Below, in pieces: positions 39,733-46,844 of a DNA stretch of 51,842 nt. The notes below the pieces were generated by a model that did not search any database, was not told the DNA's origin, and worked only from the letters and a program-made list of their open reading frames with translations. The stretch comes from Colimorpha sp002372855. Lineage in GTDB: Bacteria > Bacteroidota > Bacteroidia > Bacteroidales > P3. The stretch is from assembly GCA_946621635.1 (NCBI GenBank), contig CAMOOR010000009.1:1-51842 (forward strand), written 5' to 3'. The translations under genes were made by a program, and so were the position numbers. Position 1 is the stretch's first letter. Each line of letters begins with the position of its first letter.

Positions 39733-40367
39733 ACAACGAGCCCCAATCCAACCTCACCCTCGAGCAGATGCAGCAACTCTGGCAGCAGTGCAACGAGCGC
39801 CTGACGCGTATAGCCACCCTGCAGGAGGCCACCGTGCGCCGTGCCCTCGAGCGCTCCCTCTCCTCCACCCACCGCCGCATGCTGCGCGACAAGCAGGCGC
39901 AGCTCCTCGTCGGCGCCGTCGTCCCCCTCTTTTTCGCAATGCAATACCGTCTCTACCTCGACGACTGGCGCTACCTGCTGCCCTACCTCGTCTTCTTCCT
40001 CTTCTGGGCGTGGCTTCTCGTGGCCGAGTACCGCCTCTACCGCCTCGTCCGAGCCCTCGACCCCCTGCAGCACACCCCCATGGAGGTGGCGCAGGCCTCC
40101 GAGCGTCTCCTGCGGGCCGAGAAGGTCAACATGATTGGCTCCATCTGCTCCATCCCGTTGCTGATTGTCGACTTCGCCCCGCTATGTGCCCGCCTGCGCG
40201 GACTGGACATCTACGCCTACACCGCCGACCACCCCCTGTTCCAGGCGCTGCTCTTCCTCGGCACGGCTGCCCTCAGCACCGCCCTGGCCGTGTGGTACTA
40301 CCGCCGCTACCGCCACCTCCTCCATCGGCTGAAACAGGACCTCAGCCAGTACGGCGACCTGCAATAA
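39729..40367 (+). CDS. Membrane protein, candidate anti-sigma partner
   Basis: A 212-residue protein. A cytoplasmic N-terminal helical region (about 1-60, with TLEQMQQLWQQCNERL and an Arg-rich helix) precedes four hydrophobic segments (about 62-85, 90-110, 135-155, 170-195) and a C-terminal charged helix. It lacks the zinc-binding HxxxCxxC of ZAS anti-sigma factors, so the role is inferred only from its overlap with the ECF sigma gene and its membrane topology. An N-terminal helix that binds sigma would be the expected contact. Confidence 0.7.
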   Translation: MNNEPQSNLTLEQMQQLWQQCNERLTRIATLQEATVRRALERSLSSTHRRMLRDKQAQLLVGAVVPLFFAMQYRLYLDDWRYLLPYLVFFLFWAWLLVAEYRLYRLVRALDPLQHTPMEVAQASERLLRAEKVNMIGSICSIPLLIVDFAPLCARLRGLDIYAYTADHPLFQALLFLGTAALSTALAVWYYRRYRHLLHRLKQDLSQYGDLQ

Positions 40368-40372
40368 AAAAA

Positions 40373-40412
40373 CAACGGTCCCCGCCGGCGTTCCGGCGGG
40401 GACCATTGTTTT
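40373..40412. terminator. Bidirectional terminator between the sigma operon and ackA
   Basis: Stem GGTCCCCGCCGG / CCGGCGGGGACC with loop CGTT. AACAA precedes and TTGTTTT follows, serving converging transcripts. Confidence 0.9.
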
Positions 40413-40429
40413 CGGTAATTGAAACACCT

Positions 40430-41626
40430 TTACTTGGTGACCAGCTTGTAGGTGTCGCTGGCGATGACGAACTCCTCGTCGGTGGTGACCACCACGGTGG
40501 CAACCTTCGAGTCGGGGGTGCTCAGGATGACGTCCTCGCCCATGGTCTTGTCGTTGAGCTCGAGGTCCACCTTGATGCCGAGGCACTCCAGACCTTCGAG
40601 GATGGGACGACGCATGAACCAGGCGTTCTCGCCGATGCCGCCGGTGAAGAGCAGCAGGTCGCAGCCGCCCATCTCGGCCATGTAGCCGCCGATGTAGCGT
40701 TTCACGCGCTGGGCGAACATGTCGAAGGCGTAGGTGGCACGCACGTCGCCGGCATCGCGACCGGCGCGGATGTCGCGCATATCCTGCTTGTCGCCGCTGA
40801 TGCCGATGAGGCCGCTCTGCTTGTAGAGCAGCTTGGTCAGCGCCTTGCTGTCGTAGCCCTGGTCCATGAGGTAGAGGATGACGCCGGGGTCGACATCGCC
40901 GCAGCGCGAGCCCATGATGAGGCCCTCGAGGGCGGTCATACCCATGGTGGTGTCGAAGCTCTTGCCGTGGTCGATGGCGGCGATGGAGGCACCGCTGCCC
41001 AGGTGGCAGGAGATAATCTTCAGGTCGTTCCAGTCTTTGCCAATCATCTTGGCGGCCTTCTCGGCGACGAACTTGTGGCTGGTGCCGTGGAAGCCGTAGC
41101 GGCGGATGCCGTACTTCTCATACATCTCGTAGGGCAGGCCGTAGAGGTAGCTCTTCGGCGGCAGGGTGCTGTGGAAGGCGGTGTCGAACACAGCGGCCTG
41201 GGGCACGCCGGGCAGCACCTCGCGCATGGCATAGATACCGGCCAGGTTGCCGGGGGTGTGCAGCGGGGCCAGGTGCTCGAGGCTCTTGATCTGCTCGATG
41301 ACCTTGTCGGTCACCAGCACACTCTCCTTGAAGATCTCGCCGCCGTGGGCGATGCGGTTGCCGACGGCACCGATCTCCTTCAGGTCCTTGATGACGCCGA
41401 TTTTCTCGTCGGTCAGGGCCTTGAGGACAATCTTGATACCCTCGGTGTGGTTGGGGATGGGCAGCTGCTCGTAGTGCTTCTGGCCGTTCCACTTGTGGGT
41501 GAACTCGCCCATTTCCAGACCGATACGCTCCAGCAGGCCCTTGGCCATCACATTGGCGTTGTTTGCCATGTCGATCAGCTGATACTTGATTGAAGAACTT
41601 CCGCAGTTCAAAACTAAAACCTTCAT
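40430..41626 (-). CDS. ackA: Acetate kinase
   Basis: A 398-residue enzyme making ATP and acetate from acetyl phosphate in fermentation. NCGSSSIKYQL is at 7-17, the conserved GNRIAHGG near 88, FDTAFH near 147, RRYGFHGTSHKFV near 175 and GGIGENAWFMR near 325 are all present, and length is normal. The usual phosphotransacetylase gene (pta) is not adjacent on either side. A -7 box TATCTTTG lies about 63 nt upstream, so the gene is expressed on its own. Convergent with the sigma operon. Confidence 0.97.
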   Translation of the reverse strand: MKVLVLNCGSSSIKYQLIDMANNANVMAKGLLERIGLEMGEFTHKWNGQKHYEQLPIPNHTEGIKIVLKALTDEKIGVIKDLKEIGAVGNRIAHGGEIFKESVLVTDKVIEQIKSLEHLAPLHTPGNLAGIYAMREVLPGVPQAAVFDTAFHSTLPPKSYLYGLPYEMYEKYGIRRYGFHGTSHKFVAEKAAKMIGKDWNDLKIISCHLGSGASIAAIDHGKSFDTTMGMTALEGLIMGSRCGDVDPGVILYLMDQGYDSKALTKLLYKQSGLIGISGDKQDMRDIRAGRDAGDVRATYAFDMFAQRVKRYIGGYMAEMGGCDLLLFTGGIGENAWFMRRPILEGLECLGIKVDLELNDKTMGEDVILSTPDSKVATVVVTTDEEFVIASDTYKLVTK

Positions 41627-41688
41627 ATTCTATTTAATTATTTGATTTATATATTCTTTTATCTATTAGTCACTCTTTTAACGACCTC

Positions 41689-41696
41689 CAAAGATA
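41689..41696 (-). promoter_or_regulatory. -7 element of ackA
   Basis: TATCTTTG on the minus strand; the -33 region is A/T-rich without a clear TTTG. Confidence 0.7.
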
Positions 41697-41732
41697 CGAA
41701 AAAAAAATGAACTGTGAAAATTTTTAACAAAA

Positions 41733-42365
41733 TTAATCGGAAAAATCTTCGACCTCCACCTCGGCGGCGCCGTTGACCGTATACTGGCGGCCCGACGTCA
41801 GCTCCAGACAGAGCCAGCGCGTGCGGCGGCGCTCCTGGGCCTCGAAGAGCAGCGCGGGCTTGGACCGCAGGCGGAAGCGCACGCCGGGCTGCAGCCGGTC
41901 GAGGGTCAAGGGCGCGGCCTCGGGCGTGTAGCCGGGCTCGAAGCGCCGCAGGGCCTCCTCGGCCTGGCGGCCGGCGGCACGCTCCATGGGCACCCGACGC
42001 GCAAAACGCGCCACCAGGGGCTGCACCTCCCCGGGGAAGAACGTCAGGTGCTCGCGCAGCAGACGGCAGTACTCCCCCTGCCACTCGTGGCCGTGGCGCA
42101 GGTGCGTCTCCAGGTGCGCCGCCTCGTGCAGGAACACCCACAGGAAACGGTACGGCCCCAGGTCGCCGTTGACGGAAATCTCGTGGAACGGATGGTCGCG
42201 GCCGCCCGCCGACTGCGGCCAGCGGTAGTCGCCGAGCTTCGAGCGGCGCTCCCGCGTGATATGGAAATGCACCTTGTGAAGGTTCAGATAGTCATACACC
42301 CAGTCCACCGCCCCGGCAGGCAGGTGATTGGCCAATATCCTTCTGTACCGTTCTTCCGTCGTCAT
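41733..42365 (-). CDS. SprT-like zinc-metalloprotease-domain protein
   Basis: A 210-residue protein with the zinc motif HEAAHLETH near 79-87, followed by HGHEWQGEYCRLLREH, in which the later histidine is the likely third ligand. This is the SprT-like arrangement seen in Spartan-type DNA-protein crosslink proteases and in SprT. The C-terminal ~70 residues are a beta-rich domain (FRLRSKPALLFEAQERRRTRWLCLEL, split) without the Zn ribbon of SprT. It is upstream of ackA on the same strand, 106 nt away, with ackA having its own promoter. Confidence 0.85.
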   Translation of the reverse strand: MTTEERYRRILANHLPAGAVDWVYDYLNLHKVHFHITRERRSKLGDYRWPQSAGGRDHPFHEISVNGDLGPYRFLWVFLHEAAHLETHLRHGHEWQGEYCRLLREHLTFFPGEVQPLVARFARRVPMERAAGRQAEEALRRFEPGYTPEAAPLTLDRLQPGVRFRLRSKPALLFEAQERRRTRWLCLELTSGRQYTVNGAAEVEVEDFSD

Positions 42366-42370
42366 CCCCC

Positions 42371-42402
42371 AACTCTTAACTCATAACTCTTAACTCATAA
42401 CT
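42371..42402. repeat. Heptad array (AACTCTT type) before the SprT-like gene
   Basis: Four full 7-nt units AACTC(TT/AT) and a partial one occupy the whole gap between the SprT-like start and the small lipoprotein stop codon, which is itself part of the last unit. Confidence 0.85.
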
Positions 42403-42529
42403 AGAAAGACGGGCAGTCGCAGTGGCTGCGCGAGTGCTTGTGCATATTCACACTGCTGCCGCAGGCCGTGCAAGCCACGCTTGCCGCCAGCAGCAACGCT
42501 ATCAGTCCGATGATTCTTTTCTTCTTCAT
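42401..42529 (-). CDS. Tiny lipoprotein (42 residues)
   Basis: Starts at ATG 42527-42529 (MKKKRIIGLIALLLAASV), with a lipobox-like SVACTAC around residues 17-23, then SSVNMHKHSRSHCDCPSF. It is a minimal outer-membrane lipoprotein with a His/Cys-rich tail that could bind metal (inference). Comparable 40-50 residue lipoproteins ending in CP(S/K)(F/Y) are common in Bacteroidetes, from memory. A longer frame from 42673 reads through promoter-like A/T-rich DNA and is rejected. It precedes the SprT-like gene on the same strand. Confidence 0.75.
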   Translation of the reverse strand: MKKKRIIGLIALLLAASVACTACGSSVNMHKHSRSHCDCPSF

Positions 42530-42627
42530 AATCCAACCCCTATAACGCCGCCCCACTCCAAATATTGTGTCCACGTCCATAAAAAACATTGTCAAAAAAA
42601 TTTTTTTTATCATATCGAAAAAAAACG

Positions 42628-42635
42628 TACATTTG
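42628..42635 (+). promoter_or_regulatory. -7 element of the YGGGNKG surface-protein locus
   Basis: TACATTTG in a strongly A/T-rich region (42590-42660). An ATG follows at 42659 and another at 42776. Confidence 0.7.
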
Positions 42636-42775
42636 CAATTCGATAAAAAAAACATTATATGAGAAATACACACTCAATCAATCTTTTACCCCCCCCCATC
42701 ACTACCCGAAACATACAATTTCTCACCAATGTGTCGTTTACAGGCTGGAATCGTGGGTGGAAATTATCGGATAGT

Positions 42776-42937
42776 ATGATAAGAAAAGCTATTCGTTTTG
42801 CACTGCTTGTGGTGATGCTCGGATCAGGTAGGGTTACCGCACAGGTGACCGAGGTAACCGAGGGCTTCGGCAACGTCTACGGCGGCGGCAACAAAGGTCG
42901 CGTCGACGGCAACGCTACGGTTAACATAAAAGATTGA
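42776..42937 (+). CDS. Short exported peptide ending in a YGGGNKG module (possible remnant)
   Basis: A 53-residue frame: signal peptide (MIRKAIRFALLVVMLGSG, cleavage after TAQ), then VTEVTEGFGNVYGGGNKG and VDGNATVNIKD. The mature part is a single copy of the module that ends the 1103-residue gene downstream, and the two share 41 bp of nearly identical DNA. It may be a real small secreted protein, or the 5' remnant of a larger one split by insertion of the downstream gene. An in-frame ATG at 42659, close to the promoter, would add 39 residues before the signal peptide and is less likely. Confidence 0.55.
   Translation: MIRKAIRFALLVVMLGSGRVTAQVTEVTEGFGNVYGGGNKGRVDGNATVNIKD
42857..42897 (+). 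repeat. 41-bp direct repeat, left copy (right copy 46180-46220)
   Basis: ACCGAGG-N-CTTCGGCAACGTC and the following GGCGGCGGCAACAAAGG are the same in both copies apart from one base. Both are read in the same frame (GFGNVYGGGNKG and VFGNVYGGGNKG). The copies bracket the 1103-residue gene. Confidence 0.85.
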
Positions 42938-42944
42938 ACTACAC

Positions 42945-45900
42945 ATGTACAAAACAACACATACTATCAAGATACAACGCCGATACGGCCATTTGCGGGG
43001 GGTAGCGGCAGTGCTACTGCTGATGCTGCTGCCTGTGTGTGCGTCGGCGCAGACGAATATCACTTCGCTGTCAACCATTACGTCGGACCCTACAGGCAAC
43101 TACCGCATCACGGCCGACATTGATGCCAGCGGTTTCACCAGCATTGCCTCGTTCAGCGGTACGTTGGAGGCTGCCATTGACCCTGCTACTCACATGCCTT
43201 ACCGCATCACGAACCTCGCGACTCCGCTTTTCACCACGCTCACAGGCACGGTGAAGAACTTGGTGATAGAAAATGTGAGCATCGTTGGCAATACTGGCAA
43301 CACTGGCGCCATAGCCTGCACCGCCAATGGCGCGGCGCGCATCTACAATGTCGGCATCCTCTCCGGCTCGGTGGGCGGTACTACCAATACCGGAGGCCTG
43401 GTGGGCTACCTCGACGGCACCGCCCGTGTGGTCAACTGCTACTCCTACGCCACCATCACCGGCGGCTCCAACGTCGGCGGCATCGTGGGCAACAACACAG
43501 TGAACACCACCGCCGCCAACAACAATCAAAAGACTATGGTATTCGCCTGTATGTTTTACGGCGACATCACCGGCGGCACCACCAAATCGCCCATCTATGG
43601 TGGCACCACCATATCAAACGCCGGCAACAATGGCATGAGCAACTTCAACTATTTCCGCCTCGAAGCCCCCTATGTGCAACCGACGGGTGTCACCTATAAC
43701 TGCGCCCTGGGCGCCGAGGACCGTTTCTTGAAGCGCTTCGAGTTTTTCCGCCACATCCTCAATGGCCAGCGCCAGCTGGCAGGCTGGTGGGCTACAGGCA
43801 CCTACAGCAAGGACGACATGCTCAAGTGGGTGCTGCTGCCCGACAGCATTGGCTCCGACCATCCCTATCCCATTCTGATGCAGCAGGGCAAATACCCTTC
43901 GGTGGTGAACCTCGACGCCGCCAACGCCCAGGTCGGGAAGCCCCGCAACCAAGGCGGCAAACTTGGTGAGCTCGCGGTGCATATCCAGATGGGCTCTGGT
44001 GGCGCCGTCTACGGAGCACCGGCTGACGCCGCCATCACCACCTCCGACACCACCCTCATCATCACCGACAAAGACACCGCACGCTACAACTTCAACTACT
44101 ATAAAGTACAACTGCCCTACTACAACGAGGTGGGTACCAAGAACTACAACGGCAACCGCACAGTGACCGGCTGGAAAATTGTCAGCATCACCGGTGGTAC
44201 GCCCGGCACCTTCACCGCTTCCGACACCTGGGGCGGATACAATTTCGCCGACCGCCATTGTACCAACAAGGACCTCTACTCCGTCAGCGGTCGCATCTTC
44301 AACCAGGGTGCCTACTGGGATGTGCCTGAAGGCGTTACCGCCATCACCATCGAGCCCTACTGGGCCAAATGCGTCTATCTGGCCGACCCCAACGCCGACA
44401 AGGTGTATAATACGGCAATGGAGACCGGATACGATGTAGCCAACGTCGGGGGTGGTGTGATATACACTAATGGTAACAGCTATTCCATTGCAGGAGATAA
44501 CCAGGTGGTTTACACCACTATGGGCAACGCTATCGCAAGTTCGGGAACGGCACTTTTTCAGGGTGTGAATACGACAGGTCACACCGTTTATGATTATGCC
44601 GTAGTACTTGTGGGCAACTATCATCATTTTGCCAATTTGGACGCAGATGGTAATAAGCCCTTTACGGTTACCTCTATCGATCTTGATGGTGACAACGAGC
44701 CAGACTACTCCTATATGTTGCGCTTCAATGGTCGTAATGGTGTCCACCCCGTGCGGGTTGACTTTATCAATATTCCCGGTCTCGGCATGGCTCAGAAGTC
44801 CACCGGTGGCTCAGGCTCGTACAACTTCGGCATCATGCAGCCCAAAGGCTGGTTCGAGAGCACCAACACCTCGCTCTTCCGCGTCACCCAGTTCGAGTAT
44901 GATGCCGGGCGCGATGTCACGTTGCCTTTTATTGTGCAGGGTGGTGTCTTCGAGCAGTGGGTGGGAGGACAGCAGACTGCACATAAGAACAAAATCACCT
45001 ATTTCCATGTTGGCGGCAACGTGTGGTTCAAGGAGTTCCACCGCGGCTGCCATCAGGACAAAACACACACGACAAAGCACCCGCCCGTGTCGGTCACCGG
45101 CGGAGACTACGACGAATTCTACCTTACAGGACTCTATCGTGGCGACGTTGCCAACTATGCCGACAATGCCGAGTGCTACATCAACGGCGGCCGCTTCGGC
45201 ACCGTCTGCGGCGCCGCCATGGAGGGTATCGGCAAAGCCGATGGAGCCGACAATACCGGCAACATCAGCTGGCTCATCCAGAACGCCGACATCCGCGAGT
45301 TCTACGCCGGCGGCCTCAACGCCGCAAAGCCCGTGACGGGCAACCTCTCCACCACCATCGTCGACAGCCATGTGGACATCTTCTGCGGCGGCCCCAAGTT
45401 CGGCGACATGAGCGAAAACAAGACCGTCGTCACCAACGCCACCGGCTGTACCTTCGGCACCTTCTTCGGCGCCGGCTATGGCGGCAACTCCTATAGCCGC
45501 TATGCACCCAGCAACCAGAACAACGTGACCAATATCGACTGGAACAACTGGGTAAGAGGACAATATAAACAAGAATACAACGCCACCTACGGCGGCGTCT
45601 CCACCCGCTTCCTCTACCAGTTCCTCCCCATGTCGGACAACAAGACCAACGTGGCCCGTATCTTGGTCGACTTTGTCAAATTCTCCCTTGCTACCACACG
45701 CAATGTCACCTCCACGCTAACGAATTGTATCGTCACCGGTAACTTCTACGGCGGCGGCAGCCTCGGAAAGGTCGACGGTTCCGTCACCTCCACCCTCGAC
45801 TCCTGTACCGTGAACGGCAACGTATATGGCGCAGGCTTTTCTGCATCGCTGCCTACCGTCGAGGTGGACAGTATCGGTTTCCGCACAGAACCTTATTACT

Positions 45901-46256
45901 ACAGCGAACTCGGTACCTACCGCACCGGCGTCAAAGGCCAAACCACCACCTATACCTGGCAGCACGGCAACTCCATTGGCGTCGACAACTCCAACCATAT
46001 CCTCTACACCAAAGAAGACCTCACCACCCTCGGCACCGTCACCGGCAACGCCTCCCTCACTATCACCGGCGACAGCCGCATCGGCACCGTCGAGAACGAC
46101 GAGGCCTCAGGCCATGTCTTCGGCGGCGGAGAGGAAAGCGAAGTCGACGGCGACACCTCCGTCATCCTCTCCGGCAACACCGAGGTCTTCGGCAACGTCT
46201 ACGGCGGCGGCAACAAAGGCCTTGTCGGCGGCAACTCTTCGGTCACGCTCCAGTAG
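42945..46256 (+). CDS. Large secreted protein with GLUG-like and YGGGN-type repeats
   Basis: A 1103-residue exported protein. Signal peptide about residues 17-36 (LLPVCASAQ). A GLUG-like region lies near 140-190 (TGGLVGYLDGTARVVNCYSYA and GGIVGNN). A large central region follows with a conserved cysteine/histidine patch (FHRGCHQDKTHTTKHPPVSVTGGDYDEFYLTG, split, near 690-730). C-terminal beta-helix-like modules GGGSLGKVDGS, GGGEESEVDGD and GGGNKGLVGGN complete it. It stops right after one module and shows no T9SS sorting domain, so it looks truncated or lacks an ordinary sorting signal. Codon third positions between about 44440 and 44800 are much richer in A/T than the rest, hinting at a mosaic origin. 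Confidence 0.8.
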   Translation: MYKTTHTIKIQRRYGHLRGVAAVLLLMLLPVCASAQTNITSLSTITSDPTGNYRITADIDASGFTSIASFSGTLEAAIDPATHMPYRITNLATPLFTTLTGTVKNLVIENVSIVGNTGNTGAIACTANGAARIYNVGILSGSVGGTTNTGGLVGYLDGTARVVNCYSYATITGGSNVGGIVGNNTVNTTAANNNQKTMVFACMFYGDITGGTTKSPIYGGTTISNAGNNGMSNFNYFRLEAPYVQPTGVTYNCALGAEDRFLKRFEFFRHILNGQRQLAGWWATGTYSKDDMLKWVLLPDSIGSDHPYPILMQQGKYPSVVNLDAANAQVGKPRNQGGKLGELAVHIQMGSGGAVYGAPADAAITTSDTTLIITDKDTARYNFNYYKVQLPYYNEVGTKNYNGNRTVTGWKIVSITGGTPGTFTASDTWGGYNFADRHCTNKDLYSVSGRIFNQGAYWDVPEGVTAITIEPYWAKCVYLADPNADKVYNTAMETGYDVANVGGGVIYTNGNSYSIAGDNQVVYTTMGNAIASSGTALFQGVNTTGHTVYDYAVVLVGNYHHFANLDADGNKPFTVTSIDLDGDNEPDYSYMLRFNGRNGVHPVRVDFINIPGLGMAQKSTGGSGSYNFGIMQPKGWFESTNTSLFRVTQFEYDAGRDVTLPFIVQGGVFEQWVGGQQTAHKNKITYFHVGGNVWFKEFHRGCHQDKTHTTKHPPVSVTGGDYDEFYLTGLYRGDVANYADNAECYINGGRFGTVCGAAMEGIGKADGADNTGNISWLIQNADIREFYAGGLNAAKPVTGNLSTTIVDSHVDIFCGGPKFGDMSENKTVVTNATGCTFGTFFGAGYGGNSYSRYAPSNQNNVTNIDWNNWVRGQYKQEYNATYGGVSTRFLYQFLPMSDNKTNVARILVDFVKFSLATTRNVTSTLTNCIVTGNFYGGGSLGKVDGSVTSTLDSCTVNGNVYGAGFSASLPTVEVDSIGFRTEPYYYSELGTYRTGVKGQTTTYTWQHGNSIGVDNSNHILYTKEDLTTLGTVTGNASLTITGDSRIGTVENDEASGHVFGGGEESEVDGDTSVILSGNTEVFGNVYGGGNKGLVGGNSSVTLQ
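46180..46220 (+). repeat. 41-bp direct repeat, right copy
   Basis: Partner of 42857-42897. It encodes EVFGNVYGGGNKG at the C-terminus of the large gene. Confidence 0.85.
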
Positions 46257-46327
46257 GCCTCGACCCCTCCTCCTCCAACCACCCCGACGGAAGAAAAATA
46301 AGAGGTGCCAAACAGGGGTCGAAGAGG

Positions 46328-46457
46328 TACATAATTCGGCATTTCTTATATCGTTCTTATATCGTTCTCATATACTTCTCATATACTTCTTATATAGGTG
46401 ATATAAGAAGTATATGAGAAGTATATAGGAACTATATGAGAAGGGCCGAATTATGTA
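46328..46457. repeat. 11-bp-phased palindromic element, copy E (130 bp)
   Basis: Same 13-bp ends TACATAATTCGGC and GCCGAATTATGTA. Five 11-nt units on the left and four on the right, loop AGGTG at 46396-46400. It is exactly one unit shorter than copies B-D. Confidence 0.9.
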
Positions 46458-46459
46458 TC

Positions 46460-46485
46460 AGTTATGAGTTAGGAGTTATGAGTTA
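46460..46485. repeat. Heptad array (GTTATGA type) beside copy E
   Basis: Three full 7-nt units plus a partial one, directly attached to the short arm of copy E and followed by GTAGAGACGC, the same order as at copies B and C. Confidence 0.8.
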
Positions 46486-46487
46486 AT

Positions 46488-46734
46488 GTAGAGACGCAGC
46501 GTGCTGCGTCTCCGGGTAGACGTTCCCGCCGGGTATCGGATTTGTTCCTGTCTGGTGTCCGATTTGTTCCCGCCGGGTGTCCGATTTGTTCCCGCTGGGT
46601 GTTGGATTTGTTCCCGCCTGTAGAGACGCAGCGTGCTGCGTCTCCCGGTTGGCGTTGTTGCTATGGAGACGCAGCACGCTGCGTCTCTACAGAGGGGTTG
46701 GTTGACAAGGAGACGCGGCATGCCGCGTCTCTAC
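46488..46734. repeat. Four GAGACGCnGC hairpins with a 22-nt tandem repeat between them
   Basis: Palindromes of the form GTAGAGACGC-n6-8-GCGTCTC lie at 46488-46513, 46620-46646, 46665-46690 and 46709-46734. Central bases vary in a paired way: GCAGCGTGCTGC, GCAGCACGCTGC and GCGGCATGCCGC. The whole gap 46257-46844 holds repeats only; frames that read across it encode repeat-derived peptides. Confidence 0.85.
46523..46610. repeat. 22-nt tandem repeat, four units
   Basis: Units begin TTCC(C/T)G(C/T)C and end GATTTG. Four units at 46523, 46545, 46567 and 46589, plus a partial fifth. No spacers, so it is not a CRISPR. Confidence 0.9.
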
Positions 46735-46815
46735 GGGAGGGGTTGGTTGGCCGTTCCTGTCGTCGGGGGCGGGGCGTTTCGGGGGCGTTCGGGGGCGCAT
46801 ATTGAAAAAAATGTG

Positions 46816-46823
46816 TATATTTG
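46816..46823 (+). promoter_or_regulatory. -7 element of the M1-type peptidase gene
   Basis: TATATTTG, 22 nt before ATG 46845. Its position rules out the in-frame ATG at 46821 as the translation start. Confidence 0.75.
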
Positions 46824-46844
46824 CATTTTATTTGGAACATTGTT

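Noticed and set aside
42659..42775. Upstream in-frame ATG as start of the short YGGGNKG protein
   Set aside because: It would place 39 non-hydrophobic residues before a clear signal peptide, although its distance from the promoter is normal.
46523..46610. CRISPR array
   Set aside because: The 22-nt units are directly adjacent without spacers and no cas gene is present.
46476..46805. Short frames on both strands in the repeat cluster before the M1 peptidase
   Set aside because: Their peptides (STLRLY, AASL and similar) are translations of the GAGACGC hairpins and the 22-nt repeat.
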